A stretch of DNA of 46,818 nucleotides from an uncultured Odoribacter sp. (GCA_905193145.1 CAJJNP010000004.1:1-46818); one strand, 5' to 3'. Shown: positions 24,351 through 35,100, counted from the first letter of the stretch. Numbers and translations: made by a program. Notes: generated by a model not told the origin, from the letters alone.

Positions 24351-25997
24351 CTATTGATACAAGAATCGTTTGATACTCCGTTTGGGTGTTTTTTCAAATT
24401 CTTCTTTGTATAATTCATAGGAAGTAAGCTGGCTGTAGGCAGGAAGCTGTTGGTTCAGTTCTTTCAGGTTGTTGGCCATGGCTTCGTTTAATTGCTCTTC
24501 TGAAAGGTTTTCTGCACTCACCTGATCGGCATCCGGATAAATCAATGCCACCAGTTTTTCGCTCCTGTCTACGACAATCGATTCGCTGACAAAAGGCATG
24601 TTGTTCAGTTTGTCCTCAATCTCTTCCGGGTAGATGTTCTGTCCGTTTGCGCTGAGGATCATGTTTTTGCATCTGCCTCGTATATACAGATAGCCATCTT
24701 CGTCTATGACACCCATGTCGCCGGTGTGCAACCAGCCGTCTTTGTCGAGGGCGGCTGCCGTGGCTTCCGGATTTTTGTAGTAGCCCATCATGAGGCAATC
24801 GCCTTTGGCTAAAATTTCTCCTACAGTGTGTTGCTGGTCATCAGAATCGATGCGCAGTTCCATGCGGGGAACTGCCTTGCCGCAGGAGCCTTGTTTGAAT
24901 GTCTTCCAGCCGTCGTAAGCAAGGATCGGTCCGCATTCGGTCATTCCGTAGCCTACTGTGTAGGGGAAATGGATGGTGCGAAGGAAACGTTCCACTTCCT
25001 GATTCAATGCTGCTCCTCCGATAATCAGCTCTTTGAAGTTGCCACCGAAGGCATCCACTACTTTCTGTCGGATGGTCTCACGGATTTTATCGTTGACAAA
25101 CGGGATGTTCATCAGCAGTTTCATGTGCGGCTTCTCTATCGTCGGGAATACTTTCTTTTTGATGATTTTTTCAATAATCAGCGGTACGGCGATGATGATG
25201 TTCGGCTTCACTTCTGCAAAGGCATCCGCAATCACTTTGGGTGACGGCATGCGGGAAAGGAAATGGACGTGCATGCCGCTGACAAATTCATAGATAAATT
25301 CGAAAGCGAGTCCGTACATGTGAGCCATGGGCAACATGCTTACCAGCTTTTCTCCGGGCGTCACTCCGAATACGCCAATGGCGAATTTCAGGTTAGCCCA
25401 CAGGCTGCGGTAGGGAAGCATCACTCCTTTGGAGGAGCTGGTTGTACCGGAGGTATAGTTAATCATAGCCAGATCGTCCAGATTGTCGTATTCGTAATGC
25501 ACGTCTTCCGGACGGAAACGGTCGGGGAATTTTTCTCCGAAAAGAGCATTCAGACGGGCCCGGGCTTCAGTCAGTTGTTCTTTGCGTGAAAAACGGAGGG
25601 AGTAGTCCTCTATGCGCAGGATTCCGTCTAAGTTAGGCATCTCGTCTGCATTTAAATTGTCCCAAACTACGTCTCCCACAAAAAGCAGGCGTGCCTCTGA
25701 ATGGTTCACAATGTGGTGGATGTTGTCCGGTTTGAACTCATTTAAAATGGGAACAACGACGGCTCCATAGGTTAAAGTGGCCAGAAAGGCAATTCCCCAA
25801 GTGCTGGTGTTGCGGCTGCAGAGGGCGATTTTGTCTCCTTTCTGAATGCCGCAGTGCTCAAACAATAAATGCAGTTTTTCAATTTTGCGAGCAACATCCT
25901 TATAGGAACTGGTGGCTCCCTGAAAGTCTGTCAGTGCCGGTCTGTTCCAATGGTTGTGAATACTTTCTTCTATGTATTTTAAAAAACATTCTTCCAT
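24351..25997 (-). CDS. AMP-binding long-chain acyl-CoA synthetase (FadD-like)
   Basis: 548 residues of the ANL adenylating superfamily. Seen: the phosphate-binding loop INYTSGTTSSSKG (about residues 180-193), MLPMAHMYG, the A5 motif GYGMTECGP, and A7/A8 motifs WLHTGDMGVIDEDGYLYIRGRCKNMI. The C-terminal lysine region PKRSIKRFLYQ is the right distance from the end. It would activate fatty acids to acyl-CoA via acyl-AMP at the membrane face. The short length and the N-terminal HNHWNRPALTDFQG are like the Bacteroidota long-chain ligases. It is divergent from gadB, with its own promoter and terminator. Confidence 0.9.
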   Translation of the reverse strand: MEECFLKYIEESIHNHWNRPALTDFQGATSSYKDVARKIEKLHLLFEHCGIQKGDKIALCSRNTSTWGIAFLATLTYGAVVVPILNEFKPDNIHHIVNHSEARLLFVGDVVWDNLNADEMPNLDGILRIEDYSLRFSRKEQLTEARARLNALFGEKFPDRFRPEDVHYEYDNLDDLAMINYTSGTTSSSKGVMLPYRSLWANLKFAIGVFGVTPGEKLVSMLPMAHMYGLAFEFIYEFVSGMHVHFLSRMPSPKVIADAFAEVKPNIIIAVPLIIEKIIKKKVFPTIEKPHMKLLMNIPFVNDKIRETIRQKVVDAFGGNFKELIIGGAALNQEVERFLRTIHFPYTVGYGMTECGPILAYDGWKTFKQGSCGKAVPRMELRIDSDDQQHTVGEILAKGDCLMMGYYKNPEATAAALDKDGWLHTGDMGVIDEDGYLYIRGRCKNMILSANGQNIYPEEIEDKLNNMPFVSESIVVDRSEKLVALIYPDADQVSAENLSEEQLNEAMANNLKELNQQLPAYSQLTSYELYKEEFEKTPKRSIKRFLYQ

Positions 25998-26019
25998 GAT
26001 ATTCTCATTTTAAAGACAA

Positions 26020-26050
26020 CAAAGATAGCCTTTTGGATGGTTATAACAAA
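26020..26050 (-). promoter_or_regulatory. Bacteroides-type promoter of the acyl-CoA synthetase gene
   Basis: On the minus strand TTTG (26050-26047), 19 bases, TATCTTTG (26027-26020), then 22 bases to the start codon. This is an exact match to the Bacteroides consensus. Confidence 0.75.
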
Positions 26051-26181
26051 TCACTGTAGGGAATCTTTGCACAAACCGGCATGATTTGTGAATATTTTTT
26101 AGAGTTAAATGTTGTGATTCTCCGAAACTTAAGGATGTTTTATCCGTAATAAACGAGACAATGTTAAAACTATATTGAATT

Positions 26182-27585
26182 ATGAAGAGAGAGATGGAAA
26201 ACCCGAATACTCCGATATTCGGTACTGAGGAGGAAGCTTCTGTGGCTCCCAAGTATGAGTTGCCAGCACATTCAATGCCCGGCGAAGTGGCCTACCAGAT
26301 GGTGCATGACGAAGCGATGATGGACGGGAATGCCCGTTTGAATCTGGCTACGTTTGTCACAACCTGGATGGATGACTATGCCCGTCGTGTCATGACGGAA
26401 AATATGGACAAGAATATGATTGACAAGACTGAATATCCGCAGACGGCGGAAATTGAACGCCGTTGTGTGAATATGATTGCCAAATTGTGGAATTCGCCGG
26501 AAGATCCGTATTGTACGGGAACCAGTACGGTCGGGTCGTCTGAAGCCTGTATGCTGGGAGCTTTGTCTGCCTTGAAACGCTGGCAGAAAAGAAGACGGGC
26601 AAAGGGATTGCCGACGGATAAACCGAATTTTATTATTTCTACCTGCATGCAGGTGGTGTGGGAGAAATTTGCCATTTATTGGGATGTTGAGATGAGAATG
26701 GTGCCTGTGACGGCTGACAAGATTACGCTCGATCCGCATGATGTGGTGGCGATGTGTGATGAGAACACTATTTGTGTTGTGCCTATTCAAGGGGTGACAA
26801 TTACCGGTCTGAATGATAATGTAAAGGCTATCAATGATGCGTTGGATAAGCTGAACCGAGAGAAGGGATGGGAGATTTGTATTCACGTGGATGCGGCAAC
26901 CGGCGGATTTATCCATCCTTTTATTGATCCGAAGACGGAGTGGGATTTTCGTTTGAAATGGGTATTGTCAATCAGTGCTTCCGGCCATAAGTATGGGTTG
27001 GTTTATCCCGGAGTGGGTTGGGTTATCTGGAAGGATAAAACCTATCTGCCCGAAGAGATGAATTTTGCCGTGAATTATTTGGGAGCCAGCATTCCGAGTA
27101 TTTCCATCAATTTCTCACGCCCCGGTAATCAAGTGTTGGCACAGTATTACCAGTTCTTGCGTTTGGGAATGGAAGGATATCATAAAATCCAGCAGAACTG
27201 TATCAATGTCTGTCTCTATTTGAGAGAAGAATTGAAACAGATGGGTATCTTTGAATTTTTGAGTGATGAGATGCCTAATCCGTTGTTTGTATGGAAATTG
27301 AAAGAGGAAGAGAGATATAATTGGACTTTGTATGATCTTTCTGACCGTTTGCGCTTGAGAGGCTGGCAGGTGCCTGCTTATTCGATGCCTAAGGACATGG
27401 AGGAAGTGGTGATTATGAGGGTGGTCATCCGGCAGGGAACCGGCAAGGATTTGGCGGATTTGCTGATTAGAGATATGAAACAGGCTATTGTGGAACTGAA
27501 CCAGCTGAAGGAGCCCACAAACAGTGCACTGAAGTGGCGAAGTAAAGAGGTGCAGATACCAAGGGTATTCAATCACAGTAGATGA
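26182..27585 (+). CDS. gadB: Glutamate decarboxylase
   Basis: 467 residues, the usual length. PLP-dependent enzyme that turns L-glutamate into GABA and CO2 while using up a cytoplasmic proton. Seen: PNTPIFGTEEEAS at the N-terminus, TGTSTVGSSEACMLG (substrate/phosphate binding), VDAATGGFIHPF with the PLP-binding Asp, and the Schiff-base Lys270 in SISASGHKYG. The His in the C-terminal tail (PRVFNHSR) fits the pH-gating tail of bacterial enzymes. No glutamate/GABA antiporter or glutaminase gene lies beside it, unlike many gad loci. The ATG at 26194, preceded by GAAGAGAGAG, is an alternative start. It has its own terminator. Confidence 0.96.
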   Translation: MKREMENPNTPIFGTEEEASVAPKYELPAHSMPGEVAYQMVHDEAMMDGNARLNLATFVTTWMDDYARRVMTENMDKNMIDKTEYPQTAEIERRCVNMIAKLWNSPEDPYCTGTSTVGSSEACMLGALSALKRWQKRRRAKGLPTDKPNFIISTCMQVVWEKFAIYWDVEMRMVPVTADKITLDPHDVVAMCDENTICVVPIQGVTITGLNDNVKAINDALDKLNREKGWEICIHVDAATGGFIHPFIDPKTEWDFRLKWVLSISASGHKYGLVYPGVGWVIWKDKTYLPEEMNFAVNYLGASIPSISINFSRPGNQVLAQYYQFLRLGMEGYHKIQQNCINVCLYLREELKQMGIFEFLSDEMPNPLFVWKLKEEERYNWTLYDLSDRLRLRGWQVPAYSMPKDMEEVVIMRVVIRQGTGKDLADLLIRDMKQAIVELNQLKEPTNSALKWRSKEVQIPRVFNHSR

Positions 27586-27600
27586 TAAGTTATTAATTAA

Positions 27601-27629
27601 AAAAATCGGCACTTGTGCCGATTTTTTTT
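27601..27629 (+). terminator. Rho-independent terminator of gadB
   Basis: AATCGGCAC and GTGCCGATT form a stem around TT (in practice a 4-base or larger loop), with A's before and eight T's after. It lies 15 bases past the gadB stop. Its T run overlaps the -33 element of the next operon. Confidence 0.92.
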
Positions 27630-27657
27630 GCATATGTCATAAGAACGATTATTTTTG
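27627..27657 (+). promoter_or_regulatory. Bacteroides-type promoter of the MG2-sigma-FecR-SusCD operon
   Basis: TTTG (27627-27630), 19 bases, TATTTTTG (27650-27657), then 25 bases to the ATG at 27683. The fit is good enough for housekeeping sigma, so this may be the basal promoter that first makes the sigma factor of the operon. Confidence 0.7.
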
Positions 27658-27682
27658 CAATAGTTAATTTAATAAAAGACTT

Positions 27683-29011
27683 ATGAAACATAGTCGTTGG
27701 CTGTTGGTGCTTTTTCTTGTGGCCGGATTTGCTTTTACAATTCCGGATGCAGATGGTTTTCGAGAGCGACTTTTTCGGCAGTTGGTGACGTGGGTTCAGA
27801 AGCTTCCTCAGGAGAAGGTGTATCTGCATACTGATCGTGATCATTATGAGGCGGGGGAGCAGATATGGTTTCGTGCCTATCTGACGAATGCTGTCAATAA
27901 CAAACCTTCTCATTTAAGCGGTTTTGTATACGTAGAGCTTCGCGATTCGCAGGACAGTCTTTGTGTCAGACAGAAAATAGCGAAGCAGGATTCTGTTTTT
28001 GCCGGTTATCTGCCTTTGGATGATGATTTGAAGCAGGGTGATTATTTTTTGAGAGCTTATTCGTATTGGATGCAGAATGCCGGTGACGAGTATCTTTTTA
28101 GAAAGAAAATTCGGGTGATGAATCCTAAGGATACGAAGGTAAAGACTGCTGTAGAATTGGAAAATTCCCCCAAGGGGATGTATGCTAAAATATCTTTCCT
28201 TAACTCTAGGCAAGAGCCGTATAAAAAAGTGAGTGTGAGATATGTGTTGGGTGGTAAGGAAAAATATGTCAATACGGATGAGGAGGGAAATATCAGAATC
28301 CGGTTGGATTCTGCTGATTTTGGCAAGAAGGTGTCTCTCAGTTTCAATGGAGAAGACCCATTTTTGTTTGAGCGAATGGTTGTATTGCCTGATGGAAGCG
28401 GGGATTTTGATGTGGCGTTTATGCCGGAAGGTGGTGATTTATTGGAAGGGTGCAAACAATTGGTGGCTTTTAAGGCTATCGGAAAAGACGGATTGTCGCG
28501 GAATGTGGCTGGTATGGTGGTGGATGACAGAGGGGAGCAGGTGACTTATATACAGACCTTATATAAAGGTATGGGAGGGTTTGAATTGACAGCAGAGCCC
28601 GGGAGAAAATATTTTGCAAAAGTACGTTGTGGAGATAAGGAAAAATGTTTTACCCTGCCGGAAAGTAAGCGGGAAGCGATAGCTCTGAGAGTCATGACAA
28701 CCGAACAACATACGGGGTATGTGGTACAGGCTTCTGCCGGGATGAAGTTGCATGAGCCACTCTATCTGGTGTTGCATTCCAGGGGGGTACCTTTGCATTG
28801 TGAACAGGTAAAGATTGGCAGTGGAGGGAAAATTTCAAATAATAGTATGCCGGAAGGAATTTTGCATTTGGTGTTGGTGAATGGAGCGGGGGATGTTTAC
28901 AGTCGGCGTCTTTGTTTTATTAAGCATGCGCAACATCCTGAAATAAAGGTGAATACAAGTAATGATAGTTATCTTGTCCGTGATTCTGCTTGTTTGAATA
29001 TTTGTATCTAG
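27683..29011 (+). pseudogene. MG2/plug-type surface protein, N-terminal part (amber codon at 29009-29011)
   Basis: 442 residues before an in-frame TAG; the whole gene would span 27683-30280 and encode 865 residues. Signal peptide (residues 1-25). Residues 44-67 carry the family hallmark EKVYLHTDRDHYEAGEQIWFRAYL of Bacteroidota macroglobulin-MG2-like proteins, followed by several beta-sandwich domains (FVYVELRDSQ, GYLPLDDDLKQGDYFLRAYSYWM, DFDVAFMPEGGDLLEG). The sequence reads ...SACLNICI-stop-DERLTDLSGSFSVAITDD without change of frame. One C-to-T change (CAG to TAG) would explain it. Related proteins are found with SusC/SusD and sigma/FecR genes; their exact job is not established. Confidence 0.82.
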
Positions 29012-30280
29012 GATGAACGTCTGACTGATTTGTCCGGTTCTTTTTCTGTGGCGATTACCGATGACGGACAGGTGGCTCAGGATACTTTGCAAGACCATAT
29101 TTTGTCTTATTTGTTGCTGACCTCTGAATTGAAAGGATATGTTGAGGATCCTGCAGCTTATTTTGTCAACAACCAGGTAATATCCAGACGTTATTTGGAT
29201 TTATTGATGTTGACACAGGGTTGGACGCGTTTTGATATTTCGGATGTGTTGAAGGAAAAATATGGTAAATTGGATTATTATGTAGAACGTGGACAGACAA
29301 TTTCAGGTAGGGTGAAGAATTTTTGGGGAAAAGAGGCTGAAGATGCGAAGTTGATACTGTTGGGAACTAATGGTACATTCGGCGTTGTAAATGCAGACTC
29401 TGCCGGTCATTTTCTGATAGATGGAATTGCATTTCCGGACAGTACAAAATTTGTCATACAAGGGCGGAATAAACGGGGACGGCGCAATGTGGAGGTGGTG
29501 ATTGACAAAGAGGTGTTTCTGCAACCGACAAGTCTATGGCCTGTGGATATTGAAGCCTATAATGGTGAAGATGATTTTTACAAGCGGTTTTCCAAAGATT
29601 ATTATTACGACAATGGAGTGAAGGTGTATGTTTTGGATGAAGCGGTTGTGAAGAGACGGATGGAACGTAAGCAGTATTCATTTTATGATGGGATGGCTGA
29701 TTATAATCTTGATTCGGCGAAACTGGCCTCTTTGGCAGGGCGGGATATACGAATGGTATTACAGGAAATTCCCGGCGTAACGGTGCTTGGAGATTCTGTG
29801 ACACGCTTTGGAAAGCCTTTGTACATTCTGGTCAATGATTTTGAAGAAAGGATGGATTACGTTATGCGGTTGTTGCCGGAAGATTTGCTGAGCATCAGTT
29901 TTATTCCTTCGTATCGGTCGCAGATCTTTTTTGGAGGAGCGGCACAAAACGGAGCAATCGTCATCACCACTAATCCTAATTTTGTGTTGAGAGAGGCTCC
30001 CCGTTTGGATGTTGTGGCTTTTTCGTTGTTGGGCTATCAGAAAAAAGCCGAATTTTATATGCCTCGTTATGAAGTGGATTCGGTGCGTTTGGCACTGCAG
30101 GATACCATTGATATGCGTAAAACAGTCTGTTGGAATCCGGATGTCCGGACAAATGTTGCCGGACAAGGAAGCTGTTATTTTACGACTTCGGACAGTGAGG
30201 GTCCATATACCATTATTATAGAAGGAATTTTGCAGGACGGTACGGTCTGCAGGTTTAAGAAGCGAATAGTTTTGAGATAG
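29012..30280 (+). pseudogene. MG2/plug-type surface protein, C-terminal part after the amber codon
   Basis: 422 residues in the same frame as the first part. It contains the rest of the beta domains (FSVAITDDGQVAQDTLQDHILSYLLL, with VEDPAAYF and LDLLMLTQGW typical of the family), a carboxypeptidase-regulatory-like repeat (ISGRVKNFWGKEAEDAKLILLG), and a TonB-plug-like domain (RDIRMVLQEIPGVTV, GAAQNGAIVITTNPNF). The only possible restart near the stop is TTG at 29030, without signal peptide, so this part would not reach the surface. Its stop is 8 bases before the sigma-factor gene, so the nonsense codon may also reduce downstream expression by polarity. Confidence 0.8.
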
Positions 30281-30287
30281 AATCACA

Positions 30288-30851
30288 ATGCAATATACTG
30301 AGGAGGATATAGTTGAACTGTTAAAGTTGAAGAATGAGAAATGTGTGCGTATGATGTTTGACAATTATTATCATGCATTGTGTGTGTACGCTTTAAAATA
30401 TTTGTCATCGATAGAAGATGCGGAGGATGTTGTTCAGAACGTGTTTATTTCTTTTTGGGAGAATAGAAAAGGACATGAATTTGCAGGTTCTTTGCAGGCT
30501 TATTTGTTTGGAGCTGTTACAAAAGCATCACTGAAGGTATTGGAAAAACAAGGACGGGTATATTTTGACGATATAGAAGAACATGTAAATTCTTTATTGG
30601 AAGAAGTGGCAGTAACAGATGAGGAAGAGTTTGCATCTTTGAGAGAACGGTTGATAAAAGAGGTGAATCAATTACCGGAAAAGGCCCGCGAAGTATTCAA
30701 TGCCATCGCATTGGAAAATCTCTCGTACAAGCAAGTGGCAGAGCGTTATAATATATCACTAAATACGGTGAAAACCCATTATTCACATGCTTTGAAAAAA
30801 TTAAGGGAAAGTTTGGGCGACTTGTTGATTGTGGCATTAATGTTTGCTTGA
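30288..30851 (+). CDS. ECF sigma factor (FecI-like) of the SusCD operon
   Basis: 187 residues. Sigma region 2 (about 20-85: FDNYYHALCVYALKYLSSIEDAEDVVQNVFISFWENR) and region 4 (about 125-178: LPEKAREVFNAIALENLSYKQVAERYNISLNTVKTHYSHALKKLRE) with the helix-turn-helix that reads the -35 element. It directs RNA polymerase to one or a few promoters, normally the SusC/SusD genes beside it, and is held by the FecR-type anti-sigma factor encoded next. It follows the MG2/plug gene by 7 bases and precedes fecR by 69. Confidence 0.93.
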   Translation: MQYTEEDIVELLKLKNEKCVRMMFDNYYHALCVYALKYLSSIEDAEDVVQNVFISFWENRKGHEFAGSLQAYLFGAVTKASLKVLEKQGRVYFDDIEEHVNSLLEEVAVTDEEEFASLRERLIKEVNQLPEKAREVFNAIALENLSYKQVAERYNISLNTVKTHYSHALKKLRESLGDLLIVALMFA

Positions 30852-30871
30852 TAAATTTTTTTGAATTTTTA

Positions 30872-30929
30872 TTCACCCATATTGCAATTTCTCGGAATAT
30901 AGAAGAAAAGAGATGGCAATATGGGTGAA
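30872..30929 (+). promoter_or_regulatory. Perfect 14-bp inverted repeat enclosing the fecR start codon
   Basis: TTCACCCATATTGC (30872-30885) and GCAATATGGGTGAA (30916-30929) are exact reverse complements with a 30-base loop. The start ATG (30921-30923) is inside the right arm, while the purine-rich AGAAGAAAAGAG that could bind the ribosome is in the loop. The RNA hairpin would occlude initiation of the anti-sigma factor. Confidence 0.7.
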
Positions 30930-32078
30930 AATATTTTTGAACATATCGTAGATTACTGTAGCGGAAATATAAGCGAAGCAGATAGCAGAACATTGCAGAG
31001 TTGGATAAACACAGCTCCTGAAAATCGGGAGACATTTGAAAAATATCTTCGTCTGGTGAAAATGCATCGGATGGTGAAAGGAGCAGAGGAAATTCGTGAT
31101 GCAGAAGCTTGGAAAAGATTGTCGGCAACAATGGCTGCAAAGAAAATCCGTCGTATCAGACAATGGGTGGCTGCTGTTGCTGCTGTCGTGTTGTTGTTTC
31201 TAGGTATTGGGTTAGGATTTTTGGAGAGTCGTGAGGAGACTGTACCTCTTGGTTCGAATATTTACATTCTGCCCGGAACAACAAAAGCAACACTGGTTTT
31301 GGCGAATGGTACTCAATTGGATTTGACAAGAAACGATTTAAGGGAGGTGCAGGAGCAAGGTGCCTTGATTAAGAACGACACGACAGTCGGTTTGCAGTAT
31401 GAATTGAATCATCAAAAAATGGAAGAGCCGGTATGGCATACAGTAAAAGTGCCGGTTTCGGGAGAGTATCATTTTACGTTGTCCGATGGGACGCGGGTTT
31501 GGTTGAATTCTGAATCGGAAATCACCTTTCCGGTATCTTTTGTTGGCGGTTCCCGGGAAGTGGTAGTGAAGGGCGAGGCCTATTTTGAAGTGAAATCGGA
31601 TAAAGCACACCCGTTTATTGTACATGCAAAAGAGGTAGATATAGAGGTGGTAGGAACAAAATTCAATGTGGCAGCCTATGAGGATAGCCATCGTGTGGTG
31701 ACAACTTTAGCCGAGGGAAGAGTAAACGTAGAGATGAGCGGACAAGTAGTTGGACTATCGCCTGACGAGCAAGTCTCTGTAGATTTGAAATCAGGTAAAA
31801 TGGCTAAAAATTCGGTTTCAGCTTCTACTAATATCTCTTGGATACAAGGCATTTTTGAGTATGAAAATATGACATTGGAAGAGATTACAACACAATTGTC
31901 CCGTTGGTATGGTGTCAATTTTATATTCTCTGCTGCGGAATTTAAAACAAGACGCTTTACTGGCGTAGTAAAGAAGTATGATGAATTGAACAATGTGTTG
32001 AAAATAATAGAAAAAACAACCAATGTTAGTTTTATGATCAATGGAAAAGATATTGCAGTGAAATCTACTGTTTATTAA
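30921..32078 (+). CDS. FecR family anti-sigma factor
   Basis: 385 residues, inner-membrane protein. The cytoplasmic N-terminus (1-78) binds the sigma factor (IVDYCSGNISEADSRTLQSWI...FEKYLRL). One membrane helix spans about 81-101 (QWVAAVAAVVLLFLGIGLGFL). Then the periplasmic FecR domain (about 165-270; LSDGTRVWLNSESEITFPVSF, REVVVKGEAYFEVKSDKAHPFIVHA, VVGTKFNVAAY) and a DUF4974-like C-terminus (about 310-385; TLEEITTQLSRWYGVNFIF) that contacts the STN domain of the receptor. It relays substrate binding at the outer membrane to the sigma factor. Its start codon is in a strong inverted repeat. Confidence 0.94.
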   Translation: MGENIFEHIVDYCSGNISEADSRTLQSWINTAPENRETFEKYLRLVKMHRMVKGAEEIRDAEAWKRLSATMAAKKIRRIRQWVAAVAAVVLLFLGIGLGFLESREETVPLGSNIYILPGTTKATLVLANGTQLDLTRNDLREVQEQGALIKNDTTVGLQYELNHQKMEEPVWHTVKVPVSGEYHFTLSDGTRVWLNSESEITFPVSFVGGSREVVVKGEAYFEVKSDKAHPFIVHAKEVDIEVVGTKFNVAAYEDSHRVVTTLAEGRVNVEMSGQVVGLSPDEQVSVDLKSGKMAKNSVSASTNISWIQGIFEYENMTLEEITTQLSRWYGVNFIFSAAEFKTRRFTGVVKKYDELNNVLKIIEKTTNVSFMINGKDIAVKSTVY

Positions 32079-32100
32079 CAACTAATTTAAATAATAATTT

Positions 32101-35100
32101 ATGACAAAAGAACGTGTCTTTGAATTTTTTTCAACGGTTGAAGGAAAGATCTCATTGGGAATGAGGTTGACAGTCATTTTGACAATTATCTTGTCGATGA
32201 ATGTGTATGCAGGCGCTTGGTCGCAGACAGTTAATTTAAAATTGGAAAATGCTACTTTGCGTGAAGTATTTAAAGCTGTAAAACAACAGACCGGAGTGTA
32301 TTTTGTTTTTAATGAAGAGGAAATAGCTGATGATCATAGACTGACCATGGAGGTGAATGATGCTTCCTTGGAATCTGCGATGAGTCAGATTTTAAAGGGA
32401 TTGCCTTATTCTTTTGAATGTCTGGAAGGGATGGTGGTTATTAAACCGATGCCGCAAAAAGATGAAAAGGTGAAGGTGCTGAAAGGGAAAGTGATAGATG
32501 TTCACGGCGAGCCGCTTCCTGGGGTTACTGTGATGATGGAAGGCTCATCTCGCGGATGTGCAACAGATGTAAACGGAGAATACATGTTGGTTGTTGAAAA
32601 TAAGCATGGAATTAAAATCGTCTATTCTTTTGTCGGAATGCATGTTGAGACAAGAACCTATACCGGGCAGGAGCGTATTGACGTGAAGATGCATGAAGCA
32701 AATCTGAATATGGATGAGGTGGTGGTAACAGGTTATCAGACTGTAAACCGAAGAGAATCTGCCAGTGCGGTTTCTGTTGTGAAGACAGATGAGATTTATG
32801 TTGCAGGTGCTGCCTCTATCGACCAGATGTTGCAGGGACAAATTCCCGGATTGATGGTTATGAATACTTCCGGTGAACCGAGTGCAACTCCTAAAATTCG
32901 TATCCGCGGAACATCAACGATTAATGGTAATAAGGCTCCGGTATGGGTGGTAGATGGTGTGATTCTGGAGCAGAATGTTCCTGTTTCAGCTTCGGATTTG
33001 AACAGTGAGGATGCCGAATATCTGATAGGTAATGCAATTTCTGGTATCAGTCCGCAGGATATTGAGTCTATCACAGTATTGAAGGATGCATCCGCTACTG
33101 CAATTTACGGTGTTAAAGCAGCTAACGGCGTGATTGTATTGACTACCAAAAAAGGAAAGTTGGGAAAACCAAGAGTGTCGTACCATGGAGAAATGGTAGT
33201 GAATCAAAGACCATCTTACCGGAATTTTGATTTGATGAATTCGGCGGAGAGAATGAAACTTTCTAAAGATATTTTTGAAGATGGATTGATGTATGGTTCT
33301 ACTATTACATTGAATCCAGAAGATTCATATGAAGGTTTGCTGAATGAGTTGGTAAATCGTCGGATTACCCGACAGGAGTTTGCTGCAAAAGCGGATGAAA
33401 TGGCACATCGGAATACGGATTGGTTTGATGTGTTGTTCAGAAACTCGATTACTCATAATCATGCATTGAGTGTAGCAGGTGGAATGGAAGCTATCCGGTA
33501 TTATTTTTCAGCCGGTTATAATAATAATCAAGGTGCTGCCAAGGGTTCAGTGAGCGAGCGTTTTACCTCATTGGCAAAAGTGGATGTAGACTTGAATAAA
33601 TTTACCAGCTTTTCAACGAAGATTGATTTTAGTACGACAAAAAATGACGGTTATTCTGTAGTAAACCCTTTCAGTTATGCCTATAAAACTTCCAGAACTT
33701 TGAAGCCTTATGAGGATGACGGGGATTATCATTTATATAAGAATTCATCTAATTATAATTATAATGTCTTGAAGGAGTTGGATAATACCGGTAAAGAGGC
33801 GAAAATGAATGATTTTAATGCTTTGTTAAACTTGAATGTAAAGTTAGGGTGGGGCATTTCTTATCAGGGCGTGTTCTCTTATCATAATTCCACTACCAAC
33901 ACAAGAGATTGGAAAACAGATGAATCAAACTTTGTGACCAAAATCAGAGGTTATGAATACAAAGCTTATGATGAAAATTCTGATGAATATTGGAAGTCTG
34001 CATTGCCTTATGGAGGTATTCTGAATCAGGAAAATACGTCAAAGAGCGGTTATACGGTTCGTAATACTTTGAATTATGTGCAGATTTTAAATGGGGTGCA
34101 TGATATCAATGTGATGGTGGGTGCTGAAATCAGAGGAAACAGTTATAAAGGGACTTCTGTCACAGGATATGGTTGGACTCCTGAATTCGGGGAACGTTTT
34201 ATGCCGGTTTATACAACAAAATTCAATGATACATATGCTTTGAACGGAGCTTTGTTACCTAGTAATACAAATTCGATTTCCCGCGTTGCATCGTTTTTCG
34301 GTACTGCCAGTTATACTTACAATAACCGTTATGTGTTTAATTTCAATATCCGTTCGGATGGAGCCAATAAATTTGGCAGCAATCCTAAATACAGATGGTT
34401 GCCTACTTGGTCTATTGCCGGAAAGTGGAGTTTGACTAACGAATCTTTTTTGTCAAATTTTGCTGATAAGGGACATTTTATAGCTATCCGAGGTAGCTAT
34501 GGTGTACAGGGAAATATTCATGATGATTCAACACCGAATCTGATTCTGGAAATACAGGACCGGAATCCGGTCAGTTCGTTGGATAAGTCAACTATCTACC
34601 GTTTGCCGAATCCGGATTTGCGCTGGGAAAAGACCTCTTCCTGGAATGTGGCTGCAGACTTTTCTTTTTTTGAAGGACGTCTTTCCGGTAGTGTTGATGT
34701 GTATAAAAAACATACCGAGGATTTGATTATGGATAAAACGGTAGCATTGTCAAACGGTAAAGCACGGTTGTTTATGAATGCCGGTGAAATGGATAATCAT
34801 GGTGTGGAAGGTAATTTAAGTATTGGCTTGTTGAGAACTAAGTTGTTCGATTGGAATTTTAATGTGAATTTCGGACGCAACATCAATAAAGTGACTCTGG
34901 CTAATGATGATTTTTATAATAATAAAGAAGAGGTTGATTTAATGTTGGCTGGTAATCTGGCTGTGGAAGGGGAAAAAGTTGGCACAATGTATTCTTTTGA
35001 TTATGCCGGTCTGTCTCATGAGAATGGTTACCCTTTGTTTTATGGTAAAGATGGAAAATTGTATCATGAAGGTGATGTTACCATGATGCGTTTGGTGAAA

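Noticed and set aside
29009..29011. Recoded stop (suppressed amber or special amino acid)
   Set aside because: TAG is used as a normal signal elsewhere, no insertion element or special tRNA is visible, and a single C-to-T change explains it more simply.
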